DNA from: Oscillospiraceae bacterium
GTDB lineage: Bacteria > Bacillota > Clostridia > Oscillospirales > Acutalibacteraceae
DNA: 64,000 nt
NCBI GenBank assembly: GCA_910574995.1
Contig: CAJTCS010000002.1
Coordinates: 124,001 to 188,000 of the forward strand
Reading direction: 5' to 3'
Shown here: piece by piece, positions 8,003 to 15,865 of the stretch
How the letters are laid out: each line of letters opens with the position of its first letter
How positions within the stretch are numbered: the first letter of the stretch is position 1
The notes under the pieces: model-generated
Told to the model about the DNA's origin: nothing
The model's database searches: none
Seen by the model: only the letters and a program-made list of their open reading frames with translations
Program-made: the position numbers and the translations under genes

Positions 8003-8881
8003 CTACACTCGCTGCCAGAGCAGCATATTATTTTCAAACAGTCTGTTGAGCCTGCCGCTGTCCTTCAGCCACGCCAGATAGGAGCGGACGGTGCTGCCCA
8101 CCAAAACATACTGCTCAAAATTCATTGTCAGCCCGTAGTCTGCAAACAGCCTTTGCAGGATCATTTCAAAGCAAAGCGGTTCCCGGCAGATGCTGGTAAT
8201 CTTCTCCGCAATCTCCAACACCTTGTCGATGTTATACTGTGCCAGCTCTGTCACATCCTCGGAGGTCGTAGCATGGGCCGGGACAAACATTTTTGCCCGC
8301 AGGGATTTGACCATTTCCAGCGTTTTCAGATAGGCGGCGACATCATAGATAAAGCCGATCTGATACTTGTCCAGTGTCTCTCGGCTGGACAAACAATCCG
8401 CCAGATAGACCACATCATCCGGCGTCCGAAATCCCACCATATCAAAGAAATGCCCCGGCAGGGGGATGATCTCAAAGCCCCCTGGCAAGGATTCTTTGGT
8501 CAGTTCCTGGGCATCGCTCTCCTGGGCCATGAGGAATTTGTGCTGCAATTCTTTACACGGATATCCGCCGTACAAAAAGGACGGCTCCAGGATGGGGTGG
8601 CGGGTAAAAGCGCAGTCAATCCCCGGTGCATAGATTTTGCACCCGGTCTGGCCCTGCAAATACCTGTTGCCGCCGATGTGGTCAGCGTTGGAGTGGGTGT
8701 TGTAGATCGTGGTAAGCCGCCAGCCGTTGGTGTCCAGAAGCTGCCGCACCTTACGCCCCGCGTCCTTATCGTTGCCGCTGTCAATCAGGCAAACGTCCCG
8801 CTCGTTCAGCTTTACCAGCCCAATTTTTGCTGGACTTTGGATGTAGTAACTTTGTTCTGAAACCTGGATTAGTTCATACAT
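8003..8881 (-). CDS. Metallo-beta-lactamase-fold hydrolase with altered metal motif
   Basis: A 292-residue MBL-fold protein. Seen: LIDSGNDKDAGRKV after the first strands, the metal motif as THSNADHIGG (the second His of HxHxDH is Asn), HFFDMVGF and a conserved Asp in YLADCL, then MFVPAHATTSED carrying the downstream His. The final 80 residues are a helical extension. The H-to-N change may alter metal use; the substrate is unknown. It is 2 bp after the XRE-cupin gene and 9 bp before the ybaK-like pseudogene, so the three form one operon. Confidence 0.8.
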   Translation of the reverse strand: MYELIQVSEQSYYIQSPAKIGLVKLNERDVCLIDSGNDKDAGRKVRQLLDTNGWRLTTIYNTHSNADHIGGNRYLQGQTGCKIYAPGIDCAFTRHPILEPSFLYGGYPCKELQHKFLMAQESDAQELTKESLPGGFEIIPLPGHFFDMVGFRTPDDVVYLADCLSSRETLDKYQIGFIYDVAAYLKTLEMVKSLRAKMFVPAHATTSEDVTELAQYNIDKVLEIAEKITSICREPLCFEMILQRLFADYGLTMNFEQYVLVGSTVRSYLAWLKDSGRLNRLFENNMLLWQRV

Positions 8882-8883
8882 GG

Positions 8884-9453
8884 TTAAGGTCTCCTTTCAT
8901 GGCTCGGATAAAAGATTGTGTTATAGGCCGCGCACTCGCTCCCGGACAAGTTCTGATAGGCATGGGGCATATCGGCACGGAAACGGACGGCCTGTTTCTC
9001 ACTTACATTCACCGTTTTGTCCCCCAGGACAAGCCGCAGCGTCCCGCGCAAAACAAAGATGTGTTCCTCCACACCGTCATTGTGCTTGTCCGAAGAATGA
9101 CGGCAATCCGGGTCAAATTCGATGTAGAAGGTTTCCACGCTCCGCACCGGGTCATAGGCGAACAGAGGATAGGCCCGCATTTTTCCGCCGTCCCCTAAAA
9201 TCACATTGACCTGATCCGGGCTGACAATGGTGTATTCCGCCTGCGGCTCTTCCAAGAAGTAGGACAAGGGCGTTTTCAGCCCCGTGGCGATCTTCCAGAG
9301 GATTGTTACCGTGGGGATGGACTGACCGCGCTCAATCTGGCCCAACATGGGCTTGCTTACTCCAGTCAGAGCCGAAACATCATCCAGAGACATAGTTCGG
9401 GTGTTGCGTAGGCTTTTCAGCTTCTCGCCAATTTTCAAATTCATAGGTTCCAT
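8884..9453 (-). CDS. XRE-family regulator with C-terminal cupin domain
   Basis: 189 residues. HTH_3 domain at about 8-62 (MSLDDVSALTGVSKPMLGQI) and cupin_2 domain at about 105-180 (HNDGVEEHIFVLRGTL, then HAYQNLS). Such regulators usually respond to a small molecule bound in the cupin barrel and control adjacent metabolic genes. Start ATG 9453 has AAGGCGGT 7 bases upstream; an internal ATG four codons in is possible. First gene of the operon with the MBL hydrolase and ybaK-like pseudogene. Confidence 0.88.
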   Translation of the reverse strand: MEPMNLKIGEKLKSLRNTRTMSLDDVSALTGVSKPMLGQIERGQSIPTVTILWKIATGLKTPLSYFLEEPQAEYTIVSPDQVNVILGDGGKMRAYPLFAYDPVRSVETFYIEFDPDCRHSSDKHNDGVEEHIFVLRGTLRLVLGDKTVNVSEKQAVRFRADMPHAYQNLSGSECAAYNTIFYPSHERRP

Positions 9454-9663
9454 TGTTATGACCGCCTTGTATGTTTTTATGTTTTACAAATCTATTATAG
9501 CATACACTCAAAAACAATGAAAGTCAACACAGTAAAAACCGCTATGCTACACTTGCATCTTTAGCTGTCTGCGAAAGCGGTTTCCCGCTTTTTTCATATT
9601 CCTTGGATATTTCTTGGATTATCACCAGTATAGGAGCAGGACATATCCTGATTATCACCGGGT

Positions 9664-9713
9664 ATAATACAAAATGAAGCGGCCAGTCGCTTGGCCGCTT
9701 CATTTTGTATTAT
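9664..9713. terminator. Perfect 21-bp inverted repeat, terminator at the XRE gene end
   Basis: Arms 9664-9684 and 9693-9713 are perfectly complementary around an 8-base loop. The outer parts are A/T rich (ATAATACAAAATG), so it can work in both directions. It contains the TGA stop of the minus-strand XRE gene. Confidence 0.8.
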
Positions 9714-10014
9714 TCAGCTTTTTCATGATGCCGAGGATGTATTCCATTGATTGGGGGTCCAACTTTTTCGCTTCTGCTATAAATGCCTGGAGCGTCTCCG
9801 GGCGGGCGTTGCCCTCATCAAAAAACTCCTGGGGTGTCACACCAAGGTACTCGCAGATATAGAAGAAAGCCTGCATGGAGGGCATGGACTTCTTGTTTTC
9901 GATGTTGTTGATATAGTTGTTCGCTTGTCCCAGCGACAGGGACATATCACGGGCAGACACACCCTTTTGCGTCCTAAGTCTTGCAAGACGCTCCGGGAGA
10001 AAATCTTCATACAT
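9700..10014 (-). CDS. Small XRE-family HTH regulator
   Basis: 104 residues. HTH_3 domain at about 6-60 (KGVSARDMSLSLGQANNYIN, then IENKKSMPSM), a common repressor type in Clostridia mobile DNA. ATG 10014 is preferred because GGAGG lies 8 bases upstream and overlaps an earlier in-frame ATG. It ends inside the 21-bp hairpin. It is divergent from the SLOG-type gene, whose promoter lies in the 244-bp gap, so it may repress that gene. Confidence 0.82.
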   Translation of the reverse strand: MYEDFLPERLARLRTQKGVSARDMSLSLGQANNYINNIENKKSMPSMQAFFYICEYLGVTPQEFFDEGNARPETLQAFIAEAKKLDPQSMEYILGIMKKLNNTK

Positions 10015-10090
10015 CGCCCTCACCTCCATTACACAATAGATTGCACCTCACAGATATGAAATATTCGCAAAGTGAAAAGAGGTATTATGA

Positions 10091-10119
10091 TTGACACGCT
10101 AAATTAAATCTATTATTAT
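10091..10119 (+). promoter_or_regulatory. Promoter for the SLOG-type gene
   Basis: TTGACA (10091-10096), 17-bp spacer, TATTAT (10114-10119). This leaves about 130 bases of untranslated leader before the ATG at 10258, in which I see no clear structure. Confidence 0.65.
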
Positions 10120-10257
10120 AGAGCAAAATAAAAGGTTATATCTATTTATCAAACCATGCTTTGCGGCATCCTTGACCATTTGAGCTGAGGCCGGGTATGT
10201 TGATACAAAGCTGTGACCCACGGCAGGAACCAACAATATGAAACGGAGGAAAGATAG

Positions 10258-10757
10258 ATGCAGAAAAAGACTTGTTGTGTCACAGGACACAGGGACTTGC
10301 CGCAAAAGGAAATTAACCGTGTAAAAGCGGCCCTGCGGAAAGAGGTCGAGAAGGCGGTCGCAGATGGCTTTACTTGCTTTATGAGCGGCTTTGCGGAGGG
10401 CGTGGATCAGTATTTTGCCGAGATCGTGCTGGAAATGCGGAAGTCAAATCCGGCATTGGAACTTGTCGCTGTGATCCCTTATCAGAAGCGGCTCGACAAT
10501 CTGCGGGAGAAGAAGCAGACCTATGAGATGCTGGAGGCTTGCGCGGATGTTGTTGTCATCCGAGAGGAATACCAGCCCAGCGTTTACTCTCATCGCAACC
10601 GCTAATGGTGGAACACTCCGACCGGGTGATCGCCGTTTATGATGGCCGGGAAAAGGGCGGCACTGCTGGAACCATCCGATTTACCCATGTGCTGAAAAAG
10701 GAACTGCGGGAAATCCCGGTTGGAGAGATCATCGTGCCAGATCATCTAAAAAGATAA
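10258..10757 (+). pseudogene. SLOG/YpsA-type (DUF1273-like) protein, frameshifted
   Basis: First part, 115 codons: CVTGHRDLP, then GFTCFMSGFAEGVDQYFAEI and VAVIPYQKRLD, the Rossmann-like SLOG nucleotide-binding fold. After PSVYSHRNR the frame hits TAA, while the next frame continues MVEHSDRVIAVYDGREKGGT and ends at 10757. One lost base in the CGC/TAATGG stretch near 10600 restores NRLMVEHS. Total 500 = 166 codons + 2. Start ATG has GGAGG 8 bases upstream. SLOG proteins sense or process nucleotide-derived ligands; the role here is unknown. Pseudogene or sequencing indel. Confidence 0.82.
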
Positions 10758-10781
10758 AAGCGAATAGGGGCTTTACCTGAT

Positions 10782-10810
10782 GCGCTCACCGTGTGGTGGG
10801 CGCTTTTTTT
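10782..10810 (+). terminator. Intrinsic terminator after the SLOG-type gene
   Basis: Nine-bp stem GCGCTCACC / GGTGGGCGC (one G-T pair), loop GTGT, followed by seven T. Confidence 0.85.
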
Positions 10811-11204
10811 GCGGTTATGAACCATTCCCCCGGAAAATTTTCAAGGATAGAAAGTGCCACGATGTGTCATGGTGTTATGTCCTCAATTCCGGCTGACGGT
10901 CTGACTGCGCGTCCACCAGGAACACGGATATGGATTAAATCTGCCTGCAAAAGCAAGGATAATGCTCGTTCTTGTCCGAATTACGCGCCAAAAAAAGTGC
11001 CGTGGTCTGGCCTGTTCTTTCAGGGAGCCGCCAGATAGAATAGGCACATAAGGACAGGCTGCACAGCCTATCCTCAAAAAATATCGTGCCTGATATGCAT
11101 TAGGGCAAGGGTATCTTATATGGCAGTCCATCCGCGCCGGACAAAAGCGCATGGATGGGCAGTCGTAGGAAGTGCCATGCTTTTCTGTGCTGTCAGGCAT
11201 TCAT

Positions 11205-11242
11205 GGGGTCATGTGCATTTCCGCACATGGCCCCGCTTTTTT
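11205..11242 (+). terminator. Intrinsic terminator in the non-coding stretch
   Basis: GGGGTCATGTGC pairs with GCACATGGCCCC (one mismatch), followed by GCTTTTTTC. No gene ends just upstream, so it would terminate a non-coding transcript. Confidence 0.7.
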
Positions 11243-11326
11243 CGTACATAAAGGGCCGTTAGAGAACCTCTTGCCAAAATGCGTTTCCAGGTCGGCGCAC
11301 AGAGGGAAAAGCGGCCTGCATAATGC

Positions 11327-11364
11327 AAAAGTCCTTCCCCGCTGTGTCCGGGAAAGGACTTTTT
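11327..11364 (+). promoter_or_regulatory. Hairpin overlapping the ribosome binding site of the XRE gene
   Basis: AAAAGTCCTTCCC (11327-11339) pairs, with one bulge, with GGGAAAGGACTTTT (11350-11363). The 3' arm carries the AAAGGA site 6 bases before ATG 11365, so the structure can act as a terminator or hide the start. Confidence 0.6.
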
Positions 11365-11649
11365 ATGATCTATGACACTTTGGAGATTGGCAAACGCATC
11401 CAGAAACTCCGCAGGGAAAAGGGGCTGACACAGGAGCAGTTATCGGAACGGCTGAATGTCAGCACCGTCCATCTGGCGAAGATCGAGACCGGCAAGCGCG
11501 GCTGTTCTCTGGATATTCTGATCGACTTCGCCGCTTTTTTCAACGCCAGCCTGGACTATCTGGTGCTTGGGAAGGTCTCGGACAACGAGGTGCGGGCGCG
11601 GCTGGATGCCGTTATCCAGACCCTGGAGGCGTTGCGGGAGGAGATGTAA
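11365..11649 (+). CDS. Small XRE-family HTH regulator
   Basis: 94 residues. HTH_3 at about 8-62 (KGLTQEQLSERLNVSTVHLA, then KIETGKRGCSLDILI) followed by a short helix. Start ATG 11365 has AAAGGA 6 bases upstream within the 3' arm of a hairpin; earlier in-frame ATG codons lack a site. This type is common in Clostridia conjugative elements, where it controls accessory modules. It precedes a 494-bp non-coding stretch and the MazF gene. Confidence 0.85.
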   Translation: MIYDTLEIGKRIQKLRREKGLTQEQLSERLNVSTVHLAKIETGKRGCSLDILIDFAAFFNASLDYLVLGKVSDNEVRARLDAVIQTLEALREEM

Positions 11650-12143
11650 CTGGTCGGAACAAGACCAGCGGCTGGTACTCCTGCGCCATAAGAACATCGC
11701 CCGTTTTCCACTAAACTGGAACCATCAGCCGGGGAGACCTGGCTGGCGGAACTTTGAAAACTGAATATGCAGTCATCAGGAAGTCTTGGAGACAAGACCA
11801 CGTTACTGTCTGGGATAGCCTGCACAGCGGAGCGCCATGATCCCCGGTTTTGGGAGGAGCGATCCATCCGACTGGAAATGCCGAGTTGCTCTCGGTTTGG
11901 CGATGACAACAGACAGCGATAATGATACTTCCGTAAATCGCGGCCTGGCCACAAAGAAGGCGGGGTGGTTAGATGCCTATGAGAGCAGCTTCGCAAGCTG
12001 ACGAGCCTGATGATTCCCACGGTTCCGGGATGTCGGGGACAAATAGGAGCCAACAACACGCTTTATGAAACGATACGGGGGCGGTCTGGATGCGGCGTTT
12101 GCCGTTCTGGGCCGCCTTTTACATACCAGAAGGAGGTATCCAT
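11650..12143 (+). other. Long non-coding leader before the MazF gene
   Basis: No credible gene. The sequence is GC-rich and hairpin-dense (for example CAGCTT-CGC-AAGCTG at about 11990-12004, then GAGCCTGATGATTCCC and GGTTCCGGGATGTCGGGGAC). It lies between a repressor gene and a toxin gene. A 50-codon frame from ATG 12065 overlaps the toxin start and has no nearby ribosome site. Possible structured RNA or the remains of a regulatory leader. Confidence 0.35.
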
Positions 12144-12536
12144 ATGAACCACAATTTTCACGATTTCCATCGCGGCGAGATCTACTATGCCGACCTGAAC
12201 CCGGTGATCGGCCATGAGCAGGGCGGCGTTCGCCCGGTGCTGGTCATCCAGAACGACACGGGCAATTACCACTCCCCGACCATCATTGTGATTGCCGTGA
12301 CCCGCAGAACCTTCAAGAAGCCCTCCCAGCCGACCCATGTGGTGCTGGACGATGCCGAGGGCCTTACGCCGTCTCTCTTTATGTCGGAGGTCGTCCGCAC
12401 TATCGACAAACAGCGGGTGCGCGGCTATGTGGGCAGGCTCACCAGAGAACAGATGATGCGGGTCAACGCCGCCCTTCTGGTGAGTGTCGGGCTTGATAAG
12501 GACTATGCTCCTATTGCGAGAACGGAGGCTTCCTGA
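12144..12536 (+). CDS. MazF/PemK-family endoribonuclease toxin
   Basis: 130 residues with the PemK/MazF fold: GEIYYADLNPVIGHEQGG, then VRPVLVIQND near the start, SPTIIVIAVT mid-protein, and MSEVVRTIDKQRVRGYVGRL near the end. MazF toxins cleave mRNA at short motifs. Start ATG 12144 lies 7 bases after AAGGAGG. The stop overlaps the ATG of the next gene. No obvious antitoxin gene is upstream; the adjacent XRE protein or ParB-like protein might serve, but that is speculation. Confidence 0.88.
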   Translation: MNHNFHDFHRGEIYYADLNPVIGHEQGGVRPVLVIQNDTGNYHSPTIIVIAVTRRTFKKPSQPTHVVLDDAEGLTPSLFMSEVVRTIDKQRVRGYVGRLTREQMMRVNAALLVSVGLDKDYAPIARTEAS

Positions 12537-13000
12537 TGGACAGGCTCATCATCGACCCGGAGTTCCGGGACAAGATACCGCCGCTGACGGAGGACGAGTT
12601 TTCTCTTTTGGAGGAGAACATCCTGTCTGACGGGGCGGTCTTTTCGCCGCTCATCGTTTGGAACGGCACGATTCTGGACGGCCACAACCGCTATGAGATC
12701 ATCCAGAAGCACCCGGAGCTGACCTACGCAGTTCACAAGCTGTCCTTCGCCAACCGCTTTGAAGCCCTTTCATGGATATGCAAGAATCAACTCGGCAGGC
12801 GGAACCTGACGCCCCAGCAGAAGAAATACCTGATTGGGCAGCGGTATGAGGCGGAGAAAATGGCAAACGGCGGAGACCGTAAAAGTGACCAGGCCAAATC
12901 AGTGGTTCAAATTGAACCACTGATTTCTCCTCATGTAACTCGCGCTCACATCGCAAATGACACGAATACCAGTGAGAGCTATGTATTATTTAAGATGTAA
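12536..13000 (+). CDS. ParB/Srx-like protein, probably truncated at a junction
   Basis: 154 residues. A ParB N-terminal-like domain: IDPEFRDKIPPLTEDEFSLL, IVWNGTILDGHNRYEI, then FEALSWICKNQLGRRNLTP. Family members continue past the point where this one ends (NTSESYVLFKM). The end overlaps by 11 bp the 3' end of the convergent methyltransferase gene, so the last codons are probably foreign and a rearrangement boundary lies at about 12,985-13,000. ATG 12536 overlaps the MazF stop, so the two genes are coupled. Confidence 0.75.
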   Translation: MDRLIIDPEFRDKIPPLTEDEFSLLEENILSDGAVFSPLIVWNGTILDGHNRYEIIQKHPELTYAVHKLSFANRFEALSWICKNQLGRRNLTPQQKKYLIGQRYEAEKMANGGDRKSDQAKSVVQIEPLISPHVTRAHIANDTNTSESYVLFKM

Positions 13001-14426
13001 AACAGGGCTGTTCCTCGAAAATAGACCACCAATTATCCTCCCGCACTCCAAAGGCGTCGCCTAACTGGATGGTATCCGGGAAGTTCGTTTGTGTGGTCTG
13101 AATGGCGTATTTGTCGATTTCAGTGGCGTAATACCGGTGAATATTGGCTCCCAGCTTGTCCAGCGCTATATGCCCACAGCTCATGCCATCGTACATGGAG
13201 AGCACTTCCAGCGGCTCCGTCAAGATACCAGGGCAGTAGGAGAGGATGTGGGAAATCACGTCCACGGTCCAGCCGTTTCCCAGCATTTTATAGGCTTGGG
13301 AATTGCTCACGGGGAAAATGTACTCCTCCGGGACTGTTTGCAGGCGCATACACTCCAACACCGTCAGCTTGCGGATGATATAGAAACCGTCCGCAAGCCG
13401 GATGGGGTACTCCCGGCCCTTTATGGTTATGGATCCATCTCTGACCTCATAGAGCGGAAACGTCCTGCCCTCTGAGGTTTCAATCACAAGGCGGCTTTGG
13501 TGGCCCACAATAACGGCGTTGGCTTTCTGGTCGGCGCGGACCTCAAAGGAGGACGGGTTCTCACCTTTAGCGTGTCCCCGCCACGCCATGCCGGTGGGGA
13601 CGGTATACAGCCCGGTTTTTGCTCCCGCCCCGCCGCCGTTGCCGCAGAGGGTCTTGCTCTTTCCATCAGCCGAGTATACCCGGTGGCCCTGGCCCTCTGA
13701 ACCGGTACTGCTCTCGATTGTGCCAACGCGTATAGGGAACATGGGAACGTGCCCGCCGCCCATTCCCGCCGAGGCGGTCAGGCAGGGGCATTTTCCCGCC
13801 GTATCATAGATACCCCACCGGCTATCCTGATCGTACAGACCGCCCAGGCGGCTGATACCCACCGGCTGCGCTGCACAGGTTTTGCGGTCCCAGGTATTGC
13901 CGGCCATGTTGCGGATGCCATCTTTATAATAACTGGACCGCAGGCAGTGAGCTTTACCGTCTGCGGTGATGTTGATTGGCTCCGCTGCCATAGTCGCAGG
14001 GAAATGCCCGCTGTCCGGCGCATTTGCGGCACTTGCATTGGCATAGTTTGCTTTTAGGGTGTAGCCCTTTTCCCGCAGCGGCAGGCCGCTCTCCAGAATA
14101 TCCCGCAGCACCAGCCCCCGGTCCTCCGGCTGCTCCACGCCGGGGATGTTTGTCCAATACAAGCGCTGGCGGCTCTGCGCTGACACCAGCGCGGAGTTTA
14201 TAAGAATCGGCTCCACGCCTAATTCTGCCGTGATCTGCTCCCGGATAGCCGGAGCCATACTCTTGTTGTTCTCATACAGGAAGTAATCCGGCTGATACCG
14301 CGCCTTGGCAATCAGGTAGTTGCGGAACAGCTCCCAGCCCTGTCCCTCTGGCCTGGTTTCTCTGTGGCGGGACTGCGCGATACTCCAATGGGTGCAGGGC
14401 GAGCCGCCCAGCAGGAGTTTCATCAT
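12990..14426 (-). CDS. Circularly permuted DNA cytosine-5 methyltransferase
   Basis: 478 residues. The order of conserved motifs is rotated: it begins with motif IV (LLLGGSPCTHWSIAQ, catalytic Cys), then VI (YENN), VIII (SAQSRQRLYW), a long target-recognition region, IX (LECMRLQTVPEEY), X (QAYKMLGNGWTVDVI), and only then motif I (LSMYDGMSCGHIALDKLG) and II/III (YYATEIDKYAIQTTQTNFP). Such permuted enzymes are known from phage and conjugative elements of gut Firmicutes. ATG 14426 overlaps the upstream stop. No restriction enzyme gene is adjacent, so it is probably an orphan or protective methylase. Confidence 0.88.
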   Translation of the reverse strand: MMKLLLGGSPCTHWSIAQSRHRETRPEGQGWELFRNYLIAKARYQPDYFLYENNKSMAPAIREQITAELGVEPILINSALVSAQSRQRLYWTNIPGVEQPEDRGLVLRDILESGLPLREKGYTLKANYANASAANAPDSGHFPATMAAEPINITADGKAHCLRSSYYKDGIRNMAGNTWDRKTCAAQPVGISRLGGLYDQDSRWGIYDTAGKCPCLTASAGMGGGHVPMFPIRVGTIESSTGSEGQGHRVYSADGKSKTLCGNGGGAGAKTGLYTVPTGMAWRGHAKGENPSSFEVRADQKANAVIVGHQSRLVIETSEGRTFPLYEVRDGSITIKGREYPIRLADGFYIIRKLTVLECMRLQTVPEEYIFPVSNSQAYKMLGNGWTVDVISHILSYCPGILTEPLEVLSMYDGMSCGHIALDKLGANIHRYYATEIDKYAIQTTQTNFPDTIQLGDAFGVREDNWWSIFEEQPCFTS

Positions 14427-14704
14427 AGGCAAGGCTCCTCCGGCTTTTTCGTGGGTGGCTGTGCCTTATTGATGGCCTTGCTTTCCATACAAAACTCCAA
14501 TTCCTGTGTGGCTCTTTCCAGCAGGTCTTTGGTGGCTGACAGCAGGTCGGAATGATAGTGGCCCCAAAAGTAATCATTTCCACCCTTGCAGGTCCAGGTC
14601 ACAAACTGCTTGGGAGCGGTGCTATGTACCCCCAGCACAAACTCTGCCTCGCCAACATGGACGGAATCCGTAATGATATAACCCGCGTTCATCCTTATAT
14701 TCAT
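14423..14704 (-). CDS. Conserved mobile-element protein of unknown function
   Basis: 93 residues: IITDSVHVGEAEFVLGVHST, then FVTWTCKGGNDYFWGHYHSD and a charged helical end. I recognise this as a type of small accessory protein found with methylases and sigma-like proteins in Clostridia conjugative elements, but no function is known to me. Its ATG overlaps the upstream TGA and its stop overlaps the methylase ATG, so the three genes form a tightly coupled operon. Confidence 0.7.
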   Translation of the reverse strand: MNIRMNAGYIITDSVHVGEAEFVLGVHSTAPKQFVTWTCKGGNDYFWGHYHSDLLSATKDLLERATQELEFCMESKAINKAQPPTKKPEEPCL

Positions 14705-15093
14705 AAATCGTCCTCCTTGTCCTTTCTTTCTCTTATCCTGCGTTCACCCCGGCGCAGCATATGCAGCTTGTCCAGCAGAAGATTCTTCTCTGCCTCTCCT
14801 GCCGTATCAGCTGCCTCATCTACGAGGATGTCTTCGCCGTTGAACTCATCTGTGGTGAGCATATCATAGGAAAAATCACTGTTGTCATCTGAACGCTCGT
14901 TCAAATATTTCTGGCGGCGCTTGTCTTTGTAGAACGCCTTGTATGCGTCCTCGGACACTTCCATAAGCATACCGTGCAGGGATATAAATCGCCTGCCCTG
15001 GTATGTAACTCTCTGCTGGCGAAACTCAGTATAACTGAGCTCCAGGTAAGTTTTACCCTCTAAAATGAACACTTTCTTTGGTGTGTATTCCAC
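14701..15093 (-). CDS. Sigma-factor-like mobile-element protein, N-terminal part only
   Basis: 130 residues. It resembles the N-terminal region of the sigma-70-like proteins of Clostridia transposons (KVFILEGKTYLELSYTEF, SEDAYKAFYKDKRRQKYL, then FNGEDILVDEAAD). Those proteins normally continue with a helix-turn-helix; here the frame ends in a charged stretch after LDKLHML, so the DNA-binding part is missing. GTG 15093 is chosen, 7 bases after GGAGG. First gene of the methylase operon. Confidence 0.6.
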   Translation of the reverse strand: MEYTPKKVFILEGKTYLELSYTEFRQQRVTYQGRRFISLHGMLMEVSEDAYKAFYKDKRRQKYLNERSDDNSDFSYDMLTTDEFNGEDILVDEAADTAGEAEKNLLLDKLHMLRRGERRIRERKDKEDDL

Positions 15094-15190
15094 CGTAATT
15101 CCTCCAATCAATCTGTTTTGGGTTTGGCAAAACGATTGATTGGGGTGGGCTACGGCAGCCCACTGAGCTGAATCGCCGGGTAAAGCAAAA

Positions 15191-15232
15191 CAAGACGTTT
15201 ACAGGGGCAAAAAAGTCCCTATAAACGTCTTG
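15191..15232. repeat. Inverted repeat (possible terminator or leader hairpin)
   Basis: CAAGACGTTTA and TAAACGTCTTG, with AGGG/CCCT extending the stem inside, then GATTATTTTT on the plus strand. It lies in the 772-bp gap 15,094-15,865. The part of that gap between 15,233 and 15,649 shows nothing I can name. Confidence 0.6.
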
Positions 15233-15649
15233 ATTATTTTTGTGGTGCTTTTTAGGCTCTAATAGGTCCTCCTGCAGGTGGACTACTCTGTATGTGGCTA
15301 CATGAAAAGCAGAATATAGTTTTTAGAGCAGCAAAACAAGGATATCCCTCCAAGCAGAAATTATTAGCTCCATATTTCTCTCCATATAATCCTTGTCGGG
15401 CCACTCCTTTCCAAATAAACATAAAATAATCAAGTTCTAAAAGTCCTCAAATGTCGACACTATATAGAGCATCTATCCAAACCTCCGATGGTAATGTGGC
15501 TTGTAATCCTACAAAGCAATCTTTTTCGCCGCCGTCAGGTGCAAGAGGCGGTAGCTTATCTCATAGCAATTCCAACACCACGGGAGCATAGCGGATATGT
15601 TGAAAGCAATATAATCATACTAAAAACACACAAGTGAAACAACGGCACA

Positions 15650-15682
15650 AGTTTTGATGTTATGTGGCATTTTCTCATGTGT
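15650..15682 (+). promoter_or_regulatory. Candidate AraC-family box 1
   Basis: AGTTTTGATGTTATGTGGCA followed by TTTTCTCATGTG. It aligns with boxes at 18,685 and 23,754 (shared pattern AG-T-AGRTG, then TGGY, with ATTTTCTCATGTG identical in boxes 1 and 3). It sits upstream of the Cys-rich protein/AraC gene pair. Confidence 0.45.
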
Positions 15683-15696
15683 TTGGAATAAAAAAT

Positions 15697-15726
15697 TTGA
15701 AAGCGTCTAACGGGTTGTGGTATAAT
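15697..15726 (+). promoter_or_regulatory. Promoter of the Cys-rich protein/AraC operon
   Basis: TTGAAA, 18-bp spacer, TATAAT. The -10 box is the first part of a 70-bp repeat shared with 19,501-19,570. Confidence 0.6.
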
Positions 15727-15784
15727 GTACACAGCACAAACCGTGTGGAAAACAGAGAGTTTATCGGCTGTGTACGGAAGTTTG
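15715..15784 (+). repeat. 70-bp promoter/leader repeat, copy A
   Basis: About 80 percent identical, without gaps, to 19,501-19,570. It contains the -10 region and an inverted repeat GTACACAGC ... GCTGTGTAC. It leads into the Cys-rich protein gene 81 bp downstream. Confidence 0.75.
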
Positions 15785-15865
15785 ACAAAGGCAGCACCAA
15801 ACTTCACAACGTTTACGATCCAATATTCTTGCAGGCCAATGCTCAACTTAGAGGAGATAAAAATT

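Larger units (their letters stand above)
10811..11364 (+). other. Non-coding stretch with several hairpins
   Basis: No convincing gene on either strand. It contains potential hairpins (CCATCCGCGC with GCGC-AT-GGATGG near 11127-11160; GGACAGGCT with AGCCTATCC near 11053-11075), a terminator at 11205-11242 and a hairpin leading into the next XRE gene. The octamer-like AAGTGCC occurs three times (near 10852, 10996, 11170). It may hold a small RNA; this is weak. Confidence 0.35.

Noticed and set aside
7715..8860. Plus-strand open frame of 381 codons
   Set aside because: It is the shadow of the ybaK-like and MBL genes on the other strand, with no ribosome site or known family.
11990..12050. Hammerhead-like CTGATGA core
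   Set aside because: The required GAAA after stem II is missing.
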